Source: Lentzea xinjiangensis (GTDB taxonomy: Bacteria > Actinomycetota > Actinomycetes > Mycobacteriales > Pseudonocardiaceae). Taken from it: a stretch of 42,433 bases of DNA. This document shows, in pieces, positions 40,771 through 42,433 of this stretch (within the stretch, counting starts at the first letter, position 1; each line of letters begins with the position of its first letter). The position numbers and the translations under genes were made by a program. The DNA is taken from the NCBI RefSeq assembly GCF_900110955.1, contig NZ_FOFR01000018.1, positions 118,543-160,975 on the forward strand, written 5' to 3'. The notes under the pieces are model-generated. The model ran no database searches, had not been told where the DNA came from, and saw only the letters and a program-made list of their open reading frames with translations.

Positions 40771-41205
40771 GTGAAGGCGAAGAAGCAGCGTGTGGCCGCG
40801 TACGGCGTGTGCATCAACGGTGACGACGAGATCCTGCTGGCCCGCTGGCTCGGCCCGAAGGGCAAGCGGTGGATCCTCCCCGGCGGCGGCCTCGACCACG
40901 GCGAGCACCCGCACGACGCGGTCATCCGGGAGTTCGAGGAGGAGACCGGCTTCGCCGTCGAGGTGCTCAGGTTGCTCGGCATCGACTCGGAGCTCCGCGA
41001 GGAGCCCGATCGCGACTACCACGCACTCCGCATCCTGTACGAGGTCCGGATCGTGGGCGGCGAGCTGCGGTACGAGGTGGACGGCACGACCGACCTCGCC
41101 CAGTGGTTCCCGGTGGCGGACATCGAACGACTGGAGCGCGTGCCTTCCGTCGACACCGCGATGGGCCTGTACCGGACCACACCGCCCGCCGGAATCCTGC
41201 GGTAA
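40771..41205 (+). CDS. NUDIX hydrolase
   Basis: Protein of 144 aa. The full NUDIX box is present: GGGLDHGEHPHDAVIREF then EEETGFAVEV (residues ~37-64), with REFEEETG carrying the Mg-binding glutamates. The N-terminus RVAAYGVCIN and WILPGG are typical. It hydrolyses a nucleoside diphosphate linked to another moiety; the substrate is unknown. GTG 40771 is defined by the -10 box. Divergent from the SPFH operon. Confidence 0.92.
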   Translation: MKAKKQRVAAYGVCINGDDEILLARWLGPKGKRWILPGGGLDHGEHPHDAVIREFEEETGFAVEVLRLLGIDSELREEPDRDYHALRILYEVRIVGGELRYEVDGTTDLAQWFPVADIERLERVPSVDTAMGLYRTTPPAGILR

Positions 41206-41260
41206 CCGGATTCTGGGGCAACTCACGTTCGCCGCCGACTGCCCGCACTGGAGTTGGCGA

Positions 41261-42024
41261 ATGTTCCGATCACTGGCCGCACTCGCCGCGGCCGACCTTG
41301 CTGTCGTCCTTCGTCGCCGTGCCGGCCCACTCGGCCGTTGTCGGCGTTTCGAGCGTGGCCTCCCTGCGGGCCGCACTCGACACCGCGCGACCCGGTCAGC
41401 GCATCGTGCTGGCCGCAGGCGTGCACACCGCCGACCAGCCCATCAGGATCACCAGGCCGGCATCACCGAGGCCGCCGAGCGCGTCGGCGGCACCGTGTTC
41501 ACCCGCGGCGGCTTCGAGTTCGCGGCGGTGCGGGCTGTGACCGTCCAGGGCTTCGTCTTCGGGCGGACCAGCGCGATGTCGGTCCCCGCCGGAGTCCAGG
41601 CCACCCGCATCACCCGTATCCGGCTCGCCTGCAACAGAACACCGGGCGACCGGGCGATCGTGTCCGGCAAGGGCGCGGAGATCGACAGCGGCCCCACGTC
41701 CAAGGCGCACGACTGCCCGGACCGCGTGACGGTCGCGTTCAACACCCTGGTCGGCACCAGGGCCGTGGTCGACAGCGACGCCGCCGGCACCCGTCCGGAT
41801 ATCGCGCGGTCGACCCGAAGCTCGTGCGCGACGCGAACGGTTTCCTGCACTTCGCATCCGGGAGCCCGGCCGTCGACTCCTCCTCGGGCACGTACTCGTA
41901 CGTGACCCGTGACTTCGATCCGCAACCGCGCTCCGGCAAGCGCGATGTCGGGGCGGACGAGCACAGCTCCTCCGCGGTCCGGAAGGCGCTGACGAAGGCC
42001 GATGTCGGGGTCGCCGCACCCTGA
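41261..42024 (+). pseudogene. broken polysaccharide lyase family 6 (chondroitinase-B-like) gene
   Basis: One reading is spread over three frames. ATG 41261 (GGAG 7 nt upstream) opens a signal-peptide-like MFRSLAALAA. A shift near 41290 gives VSSVASLRAALDTARPGQRI and VLAAGVHTADQPIRI. From ~41460 another frame gives GGTVFTRGGFEFAAVRAVTV, QGFVFG and VTVAFNTLVGTRAVV. From ~41805 a third gives KLVRDANGFLHFASGSPAVD and DFDPQPRSGKRDVGADEHSS. These are PL6-type parallel beta-helix motifs, but the central catalytic part is deleted. Total length is about half of a normal member. Confidence 0.7.
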
Positions 42025-42078
42025 TGCGGGCGTTTGTCCTGGTGATCGCACGTTTCGCGGGCACAGGGAGCCCCCGAT

Positions 42079-42107
42079 TTGGAGATCGAAACACCCCCGT
42101 GTAATGT
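42079..42107 (+). promoter_or_regulatory. upstream rrn promoter
   Basis: TTGGAG (42079-42084), 17-bp spacer, TAATGT (42102-42107). About 310 bp before the 16S start. Confidence 0.55.
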
Positions 42108-42193
42108 TCTCTCTGCCAGCGCGGAACGGGCCGGAAATCACACCGGAACGAGCGGGGCAAAGCCGGAAGACAGAAAGCCTCTGAGAGGCCGAT

Positions 42194-42223
42194 TTGACAC
42201 CAGCGCGAAACACCGAATAAGCT
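42194..42223 (+). promoter_or_regulatory. main rrn promoter
   Basis: Consensus TTGACA (42194-42199), 18-bp spacer, TAAGCT (42218-42223). The predicted leader to the 16S gene is about 180 nt. Confidence 0.75.
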
Positions 42224-42249
42224 TCAGCAACACAAGCCCCGAGTGAAAC

Positions 42250-42394
42250 TCTCCGGAAACGGAGATTGGATCCGGTGAGCGCGTGTTCTTTGAGAACTCA
42301 ACAGCGTGCCGAAACACAGCCAGTAATATGAATACCCCTCGTCGGGGTATTCCTTTGAGTAGATAGACCAGATTGCCAGACATATTCCGTCTGG
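42250..42394 (+). promoter_or_regulatory. rrn leader: boxB-like hairpin, boxA-type antiterminator, processing stems
   Basis: TCTCCG-GAAA-CGGAGA (42250-42265) is a boxB-like hairpin with a GNRA loop. GTTCTTTGAGAACTCAACAG (42285-42304) is the conserved actinobacterial antitermination/processing block. GAATACCCC-TCGTC-GGGGTATTC (42330-42352) is a perfect 9-bp hairpin. CCAGAC/GTCTGG (42376-42394) precedes the 16S gene and may join the RNase III processing stalk. Confidence 0.7.
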
Positions 42395-42411
42395 AGCGAT
42401 CACACAATCCT

Positions 42412-42433
42412 TATTGGAGAGTTTGATCCTGGC
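42412..42433 (+). rRNA. rrs: 16S ribosomal RNA, 5' end only
   Basis: The window ends in tggagagtttgatcctggc, the universal bacterial 16S 5' sequence (primer 27F site). The exact 5' nucleotide is estimated; the gene continues beyond the window. Confidence 0.93.

Noticed and set aside
1..42433. Insertion sequences, prophage or attachment sites
   Set aside because: No transposase, integrase, tRNA-end duplication or phage gene was found on either strand.

Overview
The window is high-GC actinobacterial chromosome. The likely source is the Pseudonocardiales (Lentzea/Saccharothrix-like). This is inferred from gene order (RNase E, rplU, rpmA, obgE, proB, proA, nadD, rsfS, gpgP/octT-like genes, degV, comEA, comEC, holA, rpsT), which matches the mycobacterial Rv2441c-Rv2412 neighbourhood, from frequent GTG/TTG starts, and from the actinobacterial rrn leader that ends the window exactly at the 5' end of a 16S rRNA gene. 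No plasmid, phage, transposase, CRISPR or tRNA feature was seen.

Layout. 1-3310: a 43-bp tandem repeat, a GNAT acetyltransferase and a divergent ABC-2 export operon (one ATPase, two permeases). 3371-7966: a radical SAM protein and its DUF2344 partner, separated by an inverted secreted subtilase gene. 8177-14817: the core block RNase E, L21, L27, Obg, ProB, with clear terminators. 14828-19439: an accessory stretch of small enzymes (two VOC proteins, an MHS-type transporter, an AraC regulator, a DUF1772 membrane protein, a cytochrome P450) packed as convergent pairs whose 3' ends overlap. 19476-24534: a RecQ helicase carrying a C-terminal phosphoribosyltransferase-like domain, a repeat-filled spacer, proA and a second P450. 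24714-28347: nadD, a cold-shock protein, rsfS, a GpgP-like phosphatase, an OctT-like SGNH protein and degV. 28435-35439: comEA, about 0.9 kb of ~170-bp tandem repeats, comEC, a small unknown gene buried in the open 3' part of the comEC frame, thrC and holA. 35441-39090: a 16-bp tandem repeat, a methyltransferase with membrane segments, rpsT and a secreted GH3 glucosidase. 39250-42024: a decaying zone with two pseudogenes (PIG-L deacetylase, PL6 lyase) around an intact SPFH/ribbon-helix-helix pair and a divergent NUDIX gene. 42025-42433: rrn promoters, antitermination leader and 16S start.

How the genes work together. The core part serves translation and RNA metabolism (RNase E, L21, L27, Obg, RsfS, S20, 16S), amino-acid synthesis (ProB/ProA for proline, ThrC for threonine), NAD synthesis (NadD), replication and DNA handling (HolA, RecQ) and DNA uptake (ComEA/ComEC). 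The GpgP-like and OctT-like pair points to methylglucose lipopolysaccharide synthesis.

The features most worth a second look are: a recurrent TANNNT box 6-8 nt before start codons (ten genes, implying leaderless mRNAs); the ~170-bp repeats before comEC; the 494-bp same-strand gene overlap at the end of comEC; an IF2-N-like domain at the N-terminus of RNase E; the helicase-phosphoribosyltransferase fusion; and the SPFH/RHH module with a palindromic operator.
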